Positions 16,425 to 26,737 are shown, counted from the first letter of the stretch. The stretch: 38,724 nt of DNA from Methanosarcinales archaeon (GCA_021108405.1 JAIOQW010000305.1:1-38724), one strand, 5' to 3'. Notes: generated by a model from the letters alone, not told the origin. Numbers and translations are program-made.

Positions 16425-17624
16425 ATGCCTGATACAGCAGTTCAATTTTCAAGCTGTAGAAACAGGATTGTGATAATCCTTTCTATTGGTCTGTTCATTG
16501 TTTTTACAGGAATTTTATCCTTGATCCCAATGCTGCCTGCAATTAGTAATGACCTCAACATCAATAAGACTATGCTGGGAGTGATCATGGGCTCATTTAT
16601 GGTATGTATGGCATTTCCACAGATACCCATAGGTGTACTTTCAGATAGATACGGAAGACGTCCATTCATTACGGGAGGTATATTGATATTCAGTTTTGGT
16701 CTTTTATTTTTCTCAAAAGCCGAATCAGGATCCCAAATGCTTATTGCCAGATCCTTATCAGGATTCGGGGCTGCTATGTTCTTCTCAACTGCATATACCA
16801 TTGTTAATGATATTTACAGTGCCAGGGAACGCGGCAAGGGAATGGGGATCATTAGTATGACAGTAGGACTGGGTACGGTGTGCGGATATATCCTGGGTGG
16901 TGTCGTGGGAGGATTGTTCGGATGGAGAGCGGTTTTCATATGGATGTTCTGGGCTTCATTATTAATAAGTGGAAGCACCCTGTTGCTGACAGAGACCAGC
17001 CCACGTACTCAAGAACATGATTTCGGGATCAAGAAAATGGCATCAGCTACCCTGGTTATATTTAGGGATAAAGCAATAGTATTAGCAAGTATAGTGAGTA
17101 TGCTGTGTGGTATAGCAGTAGTTGGGGCATCATATACTTTCTCATTCTTTGCCAGTGATATTGTGTCTCCTGTTGAAATGGGGTTCGTTTTTATTCCATA
17201 TGCCATTACCAGCAGTCTGGGGGCATCTATAACAGGATTTTTAAGCGATCGGATCGGACGTAAAAAACCACTTATCGTCATGACCATTTTAGGGGGATCT
17301 GCCCTTATTTTTTTTGCCTGTGTTACTCCTGGTCCTTTGATGATGGCGATAATTTTTGGGTTTGTAGGACTTAGTCTTGGACCAGTGGTAACCCTTACTA
17401 CCACAATACTGGCTGATGTGGTAGTAAGAAAAGATGTACGCATCCTGGGTTCTTCAATAGGTGCGTTTAATATGGTAAGGTGGACAGGGACAGCAGTTGG
17501 TCCTGTGATTGCAGGATACATTATTCAGATTACAGGAACCAGAATGAGTTTTTCGGTACTGGCATTATTCATTTTATTATCTTGTGTGATCAGTATCTTT
17601 ATCAGGGAGACTCTGGAAGAATAA
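16425..17624 (+). CDS. MFS transporter (drug/metabolite efflux type)
   Basis: A 399-residue inner-membrane protein with about 12 hydrophobic helices. The MFS signature GVLSDRYGRRP lies in the loop between helices 2 and 3 (about 69-79), and a second copy, GFLSDRIGRKKP, marks the start of the C-terminal half (about 293-304). Members of this class use the proton gradient to export small molecules; the substrate cannot be inferred. I chose the ATG at 16,425 since the open frame to 16,338 runs through repeat copy 6. Repeat copy 7 starts inside the TAA stop. No regulator lies nearby. Confidence 0.9.
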   Translation: MPDTAVQFSSCRNRIVIILSIGLFIVFTGILSLIPMLPAISNDLNINKTMLGVIMGSFMVCMAFPQIPIGVLSDRYGRRPFITGGILIFSFGLLFFSKAESGSQMLIARSLSGFGAAMFFSTAYTIVNDIYSARERGKGMGIISMTVGLGTVCGYILGGVVGGLFGWRAVFIWMFWASLLISGSTLLLTETSPRTQEHDFGIKKMASATLVIFRDKAIVLASIVSMLCGIAVVGASYTFSFFASDIVSPVEMGFVFIPYAITSSLGASITGFLSDRIGRKKPLIVMTILGGSALIFFACVTPGPLMMAIIFGFVGLSLGPVVTLTTTILADVVVRKDVRILGSSIGAFNMVRWTGTAVGPVIAGYIIQITGTRMSFSVLALFILLSCVISIFIRETLEE

Positions 17625-17678
17625 AATCCTCGCTAGCGCTCGGATTTTCTAGAGTATATTGTCCTAGATTATATACTA
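17623..17678 (+). repeat. modular hairpin repeat, reduced copy 7 at the MFS stop codon
   Basis: It begins with the last two bases of the MFS stop. The first hairpin has the GC/GC inner pairs (AAAATCC-TCGC-TAGC-GCTC-GGATTTT), as in copy 1. A diverged palindrome ending in ATACTA follows; hairpins 2-5 are missing. Its position suits a transcription stop for the MFS gene. Confidence 0.85.
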
Positions 17679-17791
17679 TGTAAAGGTTTAAGTATAATGC
17701 AAACAATATTGGGCGGTGCTTCAATACAGTATTTCAATCATATCATATTCAGATCGGTGGAGAATTGTCCGATAAAATTTCGTTGCAAGGC

Positions 17792-17800
17792 TTTAATAAA
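17792..17800 (+). promoter_or_regulatory. possible TATA box for tRNA-Lys and the rpo cluster
   Basis: TTTAATAAA lies 32-40 bases before the tRNA 5' end, a reasonable archaeal TATA position with a short leader. Since rpoH starts only 20 bases beyond the tRNA, this promoter may also drive the polymerase genes. Confidence 0.35.
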
Positions 17801-17831
17801 AAAACAGAGGTAGCTAAAGCTGTAAATAAGA

Positions 17832-17938
17832 GGGCTCGTAGCTCAGACAGGCAGAGCACCTGGCTTTTAAAATGTAGAGTATATACTCATACATTTGAAG
17901 ATACCAGATGGTCGGGGGTTCAAATCCCTCCGAGCCCG
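17832..17938 (+). tRNA. tRNA-Lys (UUU) with a 33-nt intron
   Basis: Acceptor GGGCTCG (17,832-17,838) pairs with CGAGCCC (17,931-17,937); G is the discriminator and CC is encoded after it. The D arm is GCTC/GAGC, the T arm GGGGG-TTCAAAT-CCCTC. The anticodon loop is C-T-TTT-A-A, anticodon UUU at 17,866-17,868. The intron is 17,870-17,902, in the usual place after position 37. It makes a bulge-helix-bulge: CTTT (17,864-17,867) pairs with GAAG (17,897-17,900), with three-base bulges TAA and ATA cut between their second and third bases. The rest of the intron forms its own hairpin (AATGTA/TACATT enclosing GAGTA/TACTC). A 27-43 C-A mismatch in the anticodon stem is unusual. Confidence 0.95.
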
Positions 17939-17957
17939 CCTTTTATTTATTTAGGGG

Positions 17958-18227
17958 ATGAATGTTAGAATGAATAGTTCAGGAAGTTTCAGTTTACTTA
18001 ACCATCAGTTAATTCCACAGCATATACTATTATCAGAAAAAGAGGCAGCTCAAGTCCTAAAGGAATTAAGTAGTCTTCAATCAATCGAAAAAGAGCAACT
18101 GCCTAAGATAAAAAGTACTGATCCTGTGATCGTGGAGATCGGTGCTAAGGTTGGTGACATGATAAAAGTAATCAGAATAAGCCAGACTGCGGGAGAAGGA
18201 GAATTCTACCGACTGGTGATCGAATAA
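17958..18227 (+). CDS. rpoH: DNA-directed RNA polymerase subunit H
   Basis: Archaeal counterpart of the C-terminal domain of eukaryotic RPB5, part of the lower jaw of RNA polymerase. The conserved segments SLLNHQLIPQHILLSEKEA (about 13-31), LPKIKSTDPV and GAKVGDMIKVIRIS are present. It begins the standard euryarchaeal order rpoH, rpoB'', rpoB', rpoA', rpoA''. The first ATG is 17,958; Met5 at 17,970 gives 85 residues and has AGGGG (17,953-17,957) at a 12-base distance, so either start is possible. The tRNA-Lys ends 19 bases upstream, so both may share a transcript. Confidence 0.95.
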   Translation: MNVRMNSSGSFSLLNHQLIPQHILLSEKEAAQVLKELSSLQSIEKEQLPKIKSTDPVIVEIGAKVGDMIKVIRISQTAGEGEFYRLVIE

Positions 18228-18304
18228 GTTTGTGATATGACTGTAATAGATAAGAACTAACCATTGATGAGATAAATTTATAGTAACCGCGAAGGAGGAT
18301 TGCT

Positions 18305-19888
18305 GTGTTAGATAGGAAAATATTATCCAGGGCGTATTTTACCAGAGAAAAAATAGTCAAACATCATATTGATTCGTTTAATGATTTTTTAGACTATGGA
18401 ATGCAAAAAGTAATTAATGAACAAGGGACCATTGAAACCGATATTGAGGACACCTATGTAAAACTAGGAGAGATCAGGATAGGCAAACCTATTGTGAAAG
18501 AGGCTGATGGTGCACAAGACATGCTATATCCCAACGATGCAAGACTACGGAATATTAGTTACTCTGCCCCGATCTTTCTTGAAATGATAATTATACAGGG
18601 AGATCAGCAAAAGGAACCAGTTGAAACAGTAATTGGACAGCTTCCGATAATGCTGTTAAGCAAGGCATGCAACCTGTGTGATATGACTCCCGAAGAAATG
18701 ATAGAAGTGGGTGAAGACCCACTGGACCCCGGGGGCTACTTTATAGTAAATGGGACAGAAAGGGTCATTATCACTCTGGAGGATCTGGCACCTAATAAGA
18801 TATTAGCTGATTTTGAGATGAGATATGGTGAAAAAATAGAGGTTGCCAAGGTATTCAGTGAACGCCGAGGATACAGAGCATTAGTAGTAGTTGAACGTGG
18901 CCGCAAATCAATTATAGAAGTAAGTTTCCCATCCATCTCAGGACGTTTGAATTTTATAACATTGATGCGTGCCCTGGGTATTGAAACTGATGAAGATATC
19001 GTGAATTCCGTTTCCTACGATCCTGAAATTATTAAATTCTTACTTGAGAATCTGGAAGAAGCAGAAGTCCATACTCAAGAGGAAGCTATAGAAAAAATAG
19101 GCAGTAGAGTTGCTGCAGGACAGACACGGGAATACCAGATAAAAAGAGCCAATTATGTTATTGATAGGTACCTGTTACCGCATTTAGGTAATGAGGACTT
19201 CAATGGGATTTTAAAAGCCCAGTTCCTGGGGAGAATGGCAGAAGCCTGTTTTGAAATGGCACTTGGTAGACGTAGGCCTGATGATAAAGATCATTATTCT
19301 AATAAACGCCTTAAACTGAGTGGGGATTTAATGGAAGATCTATTTCGAGTATCTTTTAATCGACTGGCAAGGGATATAAAATACCAGCTTGAGAGGGCTA
19401 ATATGCGAAATAGAGATTTAAATGTAGTTACTGTGGTCAGGGCCGATGTCCTTTCTGAAAGACTTGCACATCCGTTAGCTACTGGAAATTGGGTAGGTGG
19501 CAGAGCCGGAGTATCCCAATTATTAGACCGTATAGACTATATAGCAACATTGTCACATCTGCGACGTGTGATATCTCCTCTTTCCAGGGCCCAGCCGCAT
19601 TTTGAAGCAAGGGATCTGCATCCGACTCAATGGGGACGTATTTGTCCATCCGAAACACCGGAAGGGCCTAATTGTGGCCTTGTGAAAAATTATGCACAGA
19701 TGGTCGAGATATCTACAAAGGTGTTTGATATAATTGACTTGAAACAAACATTCTTCAATATGAAAATTGAACCTATAGTAACTCATAATCTGAGCGCAGA
19801 TGAAAGTCCGGGAACCTATGCAACCGAACTTGAAGCTCAAGAAGCTAATATGGAATATACCAATAACGAAGGTGGTCTGTTTGAATAG
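18305..19888 (+). CDS. rpoB2: DNA-directed RNA polymerase subunit B''
   Basis: N-terminal half of the split beta-type subunit (527 residues), forming the lobe, protrusion and part of the fork. It ends after the conserved [20 protein letters not shown] segment, which is where methanogen and haloarchaeal genes are split. It starts at GTG (18,305) with AAGGAGGA 5 bases before. AAATTTATA near 18,273 may be an internal TATA element. Its last 8 bases overlap the start of rpoB', so the two halves are translated together and in balance. Confidence 0.97.
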   Translation: MLDRKILSRAYFTREKIVKHHIDSFNDFLDYGMQKVINEQGTIETDIEDTYVKLGEIRIGKPIVKEADGAQDMLYPNDARLRNISYSAPIFLEMIIIQGDQQKEPVETVIGQLPIMLLSKACNLCDMTPEEMIEVGEDPLDPGGYFIVNGTERVIITLEDLAPNKILADFEMRYGEKIEVAKVFSERRGYRALVVVERGRKSIIEVSFPSISGRLNFITLMRALGIETDEDIVNSVSYDPEIIKFLLENLEEAEVHTQEEAIEKIGSRVAAGQTREYQIKRANYVIDRYLLPHLGNEDFNGILKAQFLGRMAEACFEMALGRRRPDDKDHYSNKRLKLSGDLMEDLFRVSFNRLARDIKYQLERANMRNRDLNVVTVVRADVLSERLAHPLATGNWVGGRAGVSQLLDRIDYIATLSHLRRVISPLSRAQPHFEARDLHPTQWGRICPSETPEGPNCGLVKNYAQMVEISTKVFDIIDLKQTFFNMKIEPIVTHNLSADESPGTYATELEAQEANMEYTNNEGGLFE

Positions 19889-21698
19889 GACTAGAATTTT
19901 CTTAAATGGAGAACTATTGGGTTATAATGATAATCCGGATGAACTTGTTAATAATATCAGACAGATGCGCAGAGCAGGTTCGATACCCAGACAGGTGAAT
20001 GTGACATATTATCAAAATACCCGTGAAGTTATAATAAGTAGTGATAATGGTAGAGCCAGAAGACCTGTTATTATAGTTGAAAATGGGAAACCTCTACTTA
20101 CAGAAGATCATCTGGATTCGTTAAAAAAGCATATAATAACCTTTGAAGACCTGATCAACATGGGTTTGATAGAGTATATAGATGCCGAAGAAGAAGAGAA
20201 TACTTTCGTCGCAGTTAACGAAGGAGACCTTACTCTTGATCATACGCATCTTGAGATAGATCCGTCACTAATACTGGGTATCTGCGCCGGCATGATCCCG
20301 TTCCCGGAACATAATGCATCACCAAGGAACACAATGGGTGCAGGTATGGTAAAACAGTGTCTTGGAATACCAGTAGCAAATATTAATCTACGTCCTGATA
20401 CAAGAGGTCATTTGCTTCATTATCCTCAAAAATCCCTGGTACATACCCAGACCTCCCAGGTGATCGGATTTGATGAGAGGGGGGGTGGCCAGAACTTTGT
20501 TGTTGCAGTAATTTCCTATGAAGGCTATAATATTGAAGATGCACTCATAATTAATAAAGGAAGTATTGAACGCGGACTCGGAAGAAGTCATTTCTTACGG
20601 ACACTTGAGGGTGAAGAGAGACGCTATCCTGGCGGCCAGGAAGATAAATTTGAGATCCCAGATCAAGAAGTCCGCGGTGCTCGCGGACCTGAAGTTTATT
20701 CACAACTTGATGATGATGGTGTAGTCAATCCACAAATTGCTGTGGATAAAAATGATGTACTGATAGGTAAGACCAGTCCTCCCAGGTTCCTTGAAGAACC
20801 AACAGAACTTGGTGGTTTAAGTCCCCAGCAGAGACGCGAGTCAAGTATTACTATGCGTTCTAATGAAAAAGGGGTAGTAGATGCAGTAATTCTTACCGAG
20901 AGCGAGAATGGAGCACGTCTGGCAAAAGTAAGGATACGTGATGAAAGAGTTCCGGAACTGGGTGATAAATTTGCCTCCAGACACGGCCAGAAAGGTGTAA
21001 TTGGCTTAATCCTTCCTTACGAGGACATACCGTTCACTGAATCAGGCCTGGTACCTGATCTTATTATCAATCCTCATGCAATTCCGTCGAGGATGACAAT
21101 AGGTCATGTACTTGAAATGATCGGAGGGAAGGTAGGCTCACTGGAGGGAAGACGCATCAATGCCACATCATTCACCGGAGAATCAGAGGATGAACTACGC
21201 CTGGGATTAAAAAATGCAGGGTATTCACATACAGGTAAAGAAGTGTTCTATGATGGGATCACAGGTAACAAGATGGAAGCTGATATTTTTGTTGGTGTGA
21301 TCTTATACCAGAAGCTCTATCATATGGTTGCGTCCAAGATACATGCAAGGAGTAGGGGTCCGGTACAGGTGCTTACCAGACAACCTACTGAAGGACGAGC
21401 CAGGGAAGGTGGTCTAAGGTTCGGAGAAATGGAACGCGATGTGCTCATCGGGCACGGCGCATCCCTTACACTTAAGGAGAGACTGCTGGATGAATCTGAT
21501 AAAGTGGTCCAGCTTGTCTGTTCAAGTTGTGGGATGGTAGCTACCCAGGATAAAAGAAGGAACCTGATATTTTGTCCTAACTGCGGTGCTGAAACCGGAA
21601 TTTATCCAGTTGAGATGAGCTATGCATTCAAGTTATTACTTGATGAGATCAAGTCGCTTGGTGTGGCTCCCAGATTAGTGTTAGAGGACGCGGTGTAG
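19881..21698 (+). CDS. rpoB1: DNA-directed RNA polymerase subunit B'
   Basis: C-terminal half of the split beta-type subunit (605 residues), with [14 protein letters not shown], the RFGEMERD switch region and a C-terminal zinc ribbon (CSSCG and CPNCG). The start is a TTG at 19,881, inside the end of rpoB'' and 5 bases after GGTGGT; the upstream frame back to 19,800 is only the shadow of rpoB''. [10 protein letters not shown] holds catalytic-centre lysines. Overlap with rpoB'' suggests coupled translation. Confidence 0.96.
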   Translation: MNRTRIFLNGELLGYNDNPDELVNNIRQMRRAGSIPRQVNVTYYQNTREVIISSDNGRARRPVIIVENGKPLLTEDHLDSLKKHIITFEDLINMGLIEYIDAEEEENTFVAVNEGDLTLDHTHLEIDPSLILGICAGMIPFPEHNASPRNTMGAGMVKQCLGIPVANINLRPDTRGHLLHYPQKSLVHTQTSQVIGFDERGGGQNFVVAVISYEGYNIEDALIINKGSIERGLGRSHFLRTLEGEERRYPGGQEDKFEIPDQEVRGARGPEVYSQLDDDGVVNPQIAVDKNDVLIGKTSPPRFLEEPTELGGLSPQQRRESSITMRSNEKGVVDAVILTESENGARLAKVRIRDERVPELGDKFASRHGQKGVIGLILPYEDIPFTESGLVPDLIINPHAIPSRMTIGHVLEMIGGKVGSLEGRRINATSFTGESEDELRLGLKNAGYSHTGKEVFYDGITGNKMEADIFVGVILYQKLYHMVASKIHARSRGPVQVLTRQPTEGRAREGGLRFGEMERDVLIGHGASLTLKERLLDESDKVVQLVCSSCGMVATQDKRRNLIFCPNCGAETGIYPVEMSYAFKLLLDEIKSLGVAPRLVLEDAV

Positions 21699-21711
21699 AG
21701 GTGATATGTAA

Positions 21712-24357
21712 ATGATAACTACTGTTCCAAAAAGGATAAAAGAAATTCAATTCGGGTTGATCTCGCCTAGCGAGTATCGAAAAATGAGTGTTACCAGAGT
21801 GATCACAGCTGATACCTATGATGATGACGGATTCCCTATTGAGATGGGGTTAATGGATCCTAAGATGGGAGTTATTGATCCTGGACTTAGGTGTAAGACC
21901 TGTGCAGGGCGTGCCGGTGAATGTCCAGGTCATTTTGGACATGTTGAACTTATAGCACCTGTAATACATGTGGGGTTTACCAAATTAATACGTAAGATGT
22001 TAAGAGCTACATGTAGAGAGTGTAGTGCTCTACTTCTGGATTCAACCCAGAAGAAACTATATCTTAACCAGATCAGAACATTAAAAAAGATGGGGCAACC
22101 TATTGAGGATGTCACTAACGAGGCTTTTAAAGAAGCCAGAAAACCCAAAATCTGTATGTATTGCGGAGCCCCGCAGCTGGAAGTAAAAGTTGAAAAACCA
22201 TCCACATATATAGAGAAAGGGAATTCGCATGATCACAAGCTCATGCCGTCAGATATCAGGGTCAGATTCGAGAAGATGACAGATGATGATATCGAAGTTA
22301 TGGGTATTAACCCGAAAAATACCAGGCCTGAGTGGATGATCATGACAGTTTTACCCGTACCACCTGTGACCATGCGTCCGAGTATAACCTTAGAATCCGG
22401 ACAGCGGAGTGAAGATGATCTTACTCATAAATTAGTAGATATTATCAGGATCAACCAGCGATTCCAGGAGAACCGTGAGGCAGGTGCACCCCAGCTTATT
22501 ATAGAGGATTTGTGGGAACTACTACAGTACCATGTGACCACGTTTATGGATAATGCTGTTTCGGGTGTTCCTCCGGCAAGACACCGTTCGGGGAGACCTT
22601 TAAAAACATTATCCCAGAGACTTAAAGGTAAAGAAGGTAGGTTCAGAGGGAGTTTATCAGGCAAAAGAGTCAATTTCAGTGCCAGGACAGTTATTTCACC
22701 TGACCCCAATTTGAGCGTTGGTGAGTTGGGAGTACCTTTTGCTATAGCAAAGGAGCTGACCATACCTGTTAATGTAACTTCTCGTAATATAGAGCAGGTA
22801 CGTCAATTTATTAAAAATGGAAGTGAAAAACACCCTGGTGCAAACTATCTAGAACGCGCAGACAACCGTAAGATAAAAATAACTGAAAAAAATTGCGACG
22901 AACTGGCCGAGACTCTTGAGGTAGGGTGGAAAGTAGAGAGGCAGTTGAAGAATGGGGATATAGTACTCTTCAATCGACAGCCTTCACTGCATAGGATGAG
23001 TATTATGGCCCATGAAGTTAAAGTAATGCCTGATAAGACCTTCAGGTTAAACCCGGCAATATGTCCTCCATATAACGCTGATTTTGATGGAGATGAGATG
23101 AACATGCATGTTCTACAGACCGAAGAGGCAAGGGCGGAAGCAAAAATGCTGATCCATGTCAGAGAGAATATTCTTTCTCCAAGGTTCGGTGGTCCTATCA
23201 TAGGCGGCATCCATGATCATATTTCAGGTATGTACCTGTTAACCAATGGCGAAAATAGATTAGATAGGAAAGAGGCATTAGGACTTCTTCGGAGTTCAAA
23301 AATTTTAGAGATACCTGAACCTGCCGGTGAAGAGGATGGGATTCCTTACTGGACTGGTAAACAGATATTCAGTTATTTTCTACCGGAAGGATTAGACCAG
23401 ACATATACTGCAGGAAAATGTACCAGTTGTGTTGAATGTAAAAAAGAGAACTGTGAACGTGATGCCTATGTGGTAATAAGAAATGGACAGCTTATTTATG
23501 GTACTATTGATGAGAAAGGTATTGGGGCATTCAAGGGACTGGTCCTTGATAGGATTGTTAAGGATCACGGTCAGACCGTAGCTGTTCAATTCATTGATGA
23601 TATGACCAGATTGGCTATTAGAAGCATTATGCATTTTGGATTTAGTTTCGGGATAGATGATGAGGATATACCTATTGAGGCTAGTAACCAAATATCAGAA
23701 TTGCTGAAAGAGGCGGAAGAAAAGGTTATGAACATTATTATAGCATATAATGAAGGTAACCTGGAACCACTTCCCGGAAGGACAGTGGATGAGACTCTTG
23801 AATTGAAGATCATGCAGGAACTGGGAAAGGCAAGAGATACTACTGGAAATATTGCAGGAAAATATCTTGGTATCGAAAATGCAGCTGTGGTTATGGCGAT
23901 ATCGGGAGCGAGGGGTTCCATGTTAAACCTAACACAGATGGCTGGATGTGTGGGCCAGCAAGCAGTAAGAGGTGAGCGCATTAGACGAGGTTATTCAGGC
24001 AGGACACTTTCTAATTTCAAATGGGATGATCTTGGAGCTGCCGCGCATGGGTTTGTAAAGAGCAATTATAAAAGTGGTTTATCGCCTACTGAATATTTCT
24101 TCCATTCCATAGGTGGGCGTGAAGGGCTTGTAGATACTGCTGTTAGAACATCACAGAGTGGATATCTCCAGCGAAGACTGGTAAATGCCCTCCAGGACCT
24201 TGAAGTTCAATATGATGGGACTGTAAGGGACACACGTAATATGATCGTACAATTTAAATACGGAGAAGATGGCGTAAATCCTATGAAAAGTGAACATATA
24301 AAACCGGGTGCTGTCAGGAAGATCATCGAATCTGTAGTAGGAAGGGAGATAGAATAA
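21712..24357 (+). CDS. rpoA1: DNA-directed RNA polymerase subunit A'
   Basis: Larger part of the split beta'-type subunit (881 residues), which carries the catalytic Mg2+ site NADFDGDEMNMH (about 455-466). The N-terminal clamp has a zinc site built from CKTC and CPGHFGH, plus a second CxxC pair (CMYC). The rudder/lid segment GKEGRFRGSLSGKRVNFSARTVISPDP is intact and the bridge helix lies near the end. It starts at ATG 13 bases after rpoB'. Its stop TAA shares a base with the ATG of rpoA'' (TAATG), so translation is coupled. Confidence 0.97.
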   Translation: MITTVPKRIKEIQFGLISPSEYRKMSVTRVITADTYDDDGFPIEMGLMDPKMGVIDPGLRCKTCAGRAGECPGHFGHVELIAPVIHVGFTKLIRKMLRATCRECSALLLDSTQKKLYLNQIRTLKKMGQPIEDVTNEAFKEARKPKICMYCGAPQLEVKVEKPSTYIEKGNSHDHKLMPSDIRVRFEKMTDDDIEVMGINPKNTRPEWMIMTVLPVPPVTMRPSITLESGQRSEDDLTHKLVDIIRINQRFQENREAGAPQLIIEDLWELLQYHVTTFMDNAVSGVPPARHRSGRPLKTLSQRLKGKEGRFRGSLSGKRVNFSARTVISPDPNLSVGELGVPFAIAKELTIPVNVTSRNIEQVRQFIKNGSEKHPGANYLERADNRKIKITEKNCDELAETLEVGWKVERQLKNGDIVLFNRQPSLHRMSIMAHEVKVMPDKTFRLNPAICPPYNADFDGDEMNMHVLQTEEARAEAKMLIHVRENILSPRFGGPIIGGIHDHISGMYLLTNGENRLDRKEALGLLRSSKILEIPEPAGEEDGIPYWTGKQIFSYFLPEGLDQTYTAGKCTSCVECKKENCERDAYVVIRNGQLIYGTIDEKGIGAFKGLVLDRIVKDHGQTVAVQFIDDMTRLAIRSIMHFGFSFGIDDEDIPIEASNQISELLKEAEEKVMNIIIAYNEGNLEPLPGRTVDETLELKIMQELGKARDTTGNIAGKYLGIENAAVVMAISGARGSMLNLTQMAGCVGQQAVRGERIRRGYSGRTLSNFKWDDLGAAAHGFVKSNYKSGLSPTEYFFHSIGGREGLVDTAVRTSQSGYLQRRLVNALQDLEVQYDGTVRDTRNMIVQFKYGEDGVNPMKSEHIKPGAVRKIIESVVGREIE

Positions 24358-25511
24358 TGGCACTTAGCGAAAAAACCATAGATGAAATGACCAAAAACCT
24401 TCCAGTGCCCTTTAGTGTCAAGAATGCCCTGGTCAATGACCTGAAAAAAATTGATGTGAGTAAAAAGGAAGTTGAAGAAATAATTGAACGTATATTGAAT
24501 ATTTATAATTATTCTACAATTGAACCCTGTGAGGCAGCTGGTGTGGTATCAGCACAGAGCATTGGAGAACCTGGTACACAGATGACAATGAGAACATTCC
24601 ACTATGCTGGTGTGGCTGAGATTAATGTCACTCTGGGTCTGCCAAGACTAATCGAGATTGTAGATGCAAGGAAAAATCCTTCAACACCTATGATGACAGT
24701 TTATCTTACACAGGAGTATTGTGATAGTAGGGAAAAAGCTCGTGGACTCGCATGGAATATAGAAGCTACACATATCAGTCATCTAGGTAGTCTTTCTACT
24801 GATATCAGCGAGATGACATTAACTATTGACCTGAATGAAAAAGTGATCCAACACCGTAATATTACTCAGGTGGAGATAGCACAAAGACTGGAAGATGAAC
24901 TGGGTGTAAACATTTCAATTGATGGTAACCGCATTATCATCAGGCCTGAAAAGGAATCATATAGAGAATTACTTCAATTGGCAAAAAATGCGGAAAATGT
25001 AACACTCAAAGGAATTAAAGATATTAAAAGAGTAGTCATCAGGAAAGAAGAAAATATAGGAGAATACGTACTATATACTGAAGGGTCTTCATTGAAAAAT
25101 TTAGAGGATTTCCATGGAGTGGATATGACTCGTACTATAACAAATAACATTCACGAAATATATGAAGTGTTCGGGATAGAGGCTGCAAGAAATAGCCTGA
25201 TCAAGGAAGCAACAGATACATTGCGTGAACAGGGTCTGACAGTTGATGTAAGACATATCATGTTGGTATCGGATATTATGACAGTTGATGGTGAAGTTAA
25301 AGCTATAGGAAGACATGGTATATCAGGTGAAAAGGCCAGTGTACTGGCTCGTGCTGCATTTGAAGTGACTGTGAACCATCTATTGGATGCAGGTATCAGA
25401 GGAGATGTCGATGAACTACGCGGTGTGACTGAGAATGTTATTGTCGGACAACCTATCAAACTTGGGACTGGACATATTAAACTTATTGTGGAACCAAAAG
25501 AACTTAAATAA
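24357..25511 (+). CDS. rpoA2: DNA-directed RNA polymerase subunit A''
   Basis: C-terminal part of the beta'-type subunit (384 residues), supplying the trigger loop and jaw. The trigger-loop segment QSIGEPGTQMTMRTFHYAG (about 64-82) is intact, as is the late IMTVDGEVKAIGRHGISGEK motif. No intein or insertion is visible. It overlaps the rpoA' stop by one base. The ribosomal protein L30e gene follows 41 bp downstream. Confidence 0.97.
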   Translation: MALSEKTIDEMTKNLPVPFSVKNALVNDLKKIDVSKKEVEEIIERILNIYNYSTIEPCEAAGVVSAQSIGEPGTQMTMRTFHYAGVAEINVTLGLPRLIEIVDARKNPSTPMMTVYLTQEYCDSREKARGLAWNIEATHISHLGSLSTDISEMTLTIDLNEKVIQHRNITQVEIAQRLEDELGVNISIDGNRIIIRPEKESYRELLQLAKNAENVTLKGIKDIKRVVIRKEENIGEYVLYTEGSSLKNLEDFHGVDMTRTITNNIHEIYEVFGIEAARNSLIKEATDTLREQGLTVDVRHIMLVSDIMTVDGEVKAIGRHGISGEKASVLARAAFEVTVNHLLDAGIRGDVDELRGVTENVIVGQPIKLGTGHIKLIVEPKELK

Positions 25512-25552
25512 TAAGGCCTTGTTTGTATAAAAATTCAAATGGGATGAAATGT

Positions 25553-25843
25553 ATGGATATAGATCTTAATAAAGCATTAAGAAATGTAGTTAATAACGGA
25601 ACAGTACTAATCGGTTCCAAACGGACAATTAAAGCAGTAGACAATCAAGAGGTTAAGGTTGTGATACTATCTTCGGATTGTCCGAAAGACATTGAAGATA
25701 GAATGACCGGGAAAGTATCTATTATCAATTTTCCGGGAATAGGAATTGAATTGGGTACCATCTGCGATAAACCATTTGCGATTGCGGCTATGTCAGTTAT
25801 CGAACCAGGTGAATCCGATATAATGGCAGTAAAAATACAATAA
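25553..25843 (+). CDS. rpl30e: ribosomal protein L30e (eL30)
   Basis: A 96-residue large-subunit protein of the L7Ae/L30e RNA-binding fold, with the typical NNGTVLIGSKRTIKAV start and the FPGIGIELGTICDKPFAIAAMSV segment. I chose the ATG at 25,553 since the family starts at this MDIDLNKALR; upstream ATG (25,544) and TTG (25,523) are in frame but would add residues not seen in relatives. It stands in the standard position between rpoA'' and nusA. Confidence 0.93.
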   Translation: MDIDLNKALRNVVNNGTVLIGSKRTIKAVDNQEVKVVILSSDCPKDIEDRMTGKVSIINFPGIGIELGTICDKPFAIAAMSVIEPGESDIMAVKIQ

Positions 25844-25853
25844 AGGGATATAA

Positions 25854-26282
25854 TTGAGTGAAGTTAAGCTGAACACAAATGGAATACGGTATATAGCACT
25901 ATTTGATAAGTATACCGGAGCAACTGCCAAAGACTGCTTGATGGATGAAGAGAATAACAGAGTGATCTTTGTTGTAAAAACAGGAGATATGGGCCTTGCC
26001 ATAGGTAAAAATGGGGAACATATCACTAAACTTGTTAAAGACATTGGACGCCAGATTGAAGTTGTGGAATATAATGATGATCCGATCATTTTTATAAAAA
26101 ACTTAATGCAACCTGCGATTCCAACTAATGTCAAGATAATACATAAGGATGACAAGCGTATAGCTTATGTAGAAGTAAGAACTAAAGAGAAAGGTCTCGC
26201 TATAGGACGAAACGGAAAGAATATAAAAAAAGTTAAAATCCTTGCTAAGCGACATCATGATATAGATGATATTTCAATATAA
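25854..26282 (+). CDS. nusA: NusA-like transcription factor (archaeal NusA)
   Basis: A 142-residue protein made of two KH domains, with GxxG loops at IGKNGEH (about 50-56) and IGRNGKN (about 117-123). It corresponds to the RNA-binding core of bacterial NusA without its S1 and acidic domains, and is thought to bind RNA during elongation or termination. The start is a TTG at 25,854 with AAAGGGA 5 bases before. It is part of the rpo-str run, with 10 bp from rpl30e and 22 bp to rps12. Confidence 0.93.
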   Translation: MSEVKLNTNGIRYIALFDKYTGATAKDCLMDEENNRVIFVVKTGDMGLAIGKNGEHITKLVKDIGRQIEVVEYNDDPIIFIKNLMQPAIPTNVKIIHKDDKRIAYVEVRTKEKGLAIGRNGKNIKKVKILAKRHHDIDDISI

Positions 26283-26304
26283 AAAATAAAGGAAGTACTT
26301 TAAT

Positions 26305-26733
26305 ATGGGAAAAGGAAAATATGCAGCCCGTAAACTTATAAATAATAGAGATAAATTCAGATGGAGTGATAGCAGATTCTTAAGGCGAACACTCAGGCTT
26401 AACATTAAAGCTGACCCATTGAGCGGCGCTCCTATGGGAAGGGCTATCGTTCTTGAAAAAGTAGGTGTAGAAGCAAAGCAGCCGAATTCAGCTATAAGAA
26501 AATGTGTAAGGATCCAATTGATTAAAAATGGAAGACAGGTGACTGCATTTTGTCCAGGGGACGGGGCCATTAATTTTATAGATGAGCATGATGAAGTGAC
26601 TGTGGAGCGAATTGGTGGTCGTATGGGAGGCGCTAAGGGTGATATTCCCGGAGTCAGGTTCAAGGTTACTGCAGTAAATAATCTGAGTCTTAGAGAAATG
26701 GTGATCGGCCGCAAAGAAAAACCAATGAGGTAA
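26305..26733 (+). CDS. rps12: ribosomal protein S12 (uS12)
   Basis: A 142-residue small-subunit protein at the decoding centre. The hallmark [15 protein letters not shown] (about 56-70) and the late [10 protein letters not shown] segment are present. Length and sequence match the archaeal/eukaryotic S23e form. It precedes rps7 by 4 bp, in the classic str order S12, S7, EF-2, EF-1A. The ATG at 26,305 lies 10 bases after AGGAAG. Confidence 0.97.
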   Translation: MGKGKYAARKLINNRDKFRWSDSRFLRRTLRLNIKADPLSGAPMGRAIVLEKVGVEAKQPNSAIRKCVRIQLIKNGRQVTAFCPGDGAINFIDEHDEVTVERIGGRMGGAKGDIPGVRFKVTAVNNLSLREMVIGRKEKPMR

Positions 26734-26737
26734 TAGT

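Noticed and set aside
19800-19880. Upstream extension of rpoB' from 19,800
   Set aside because: It overlaps the end of rpoB'' out of frame; the TTG at 19,881 has the better signal and fits relatives.
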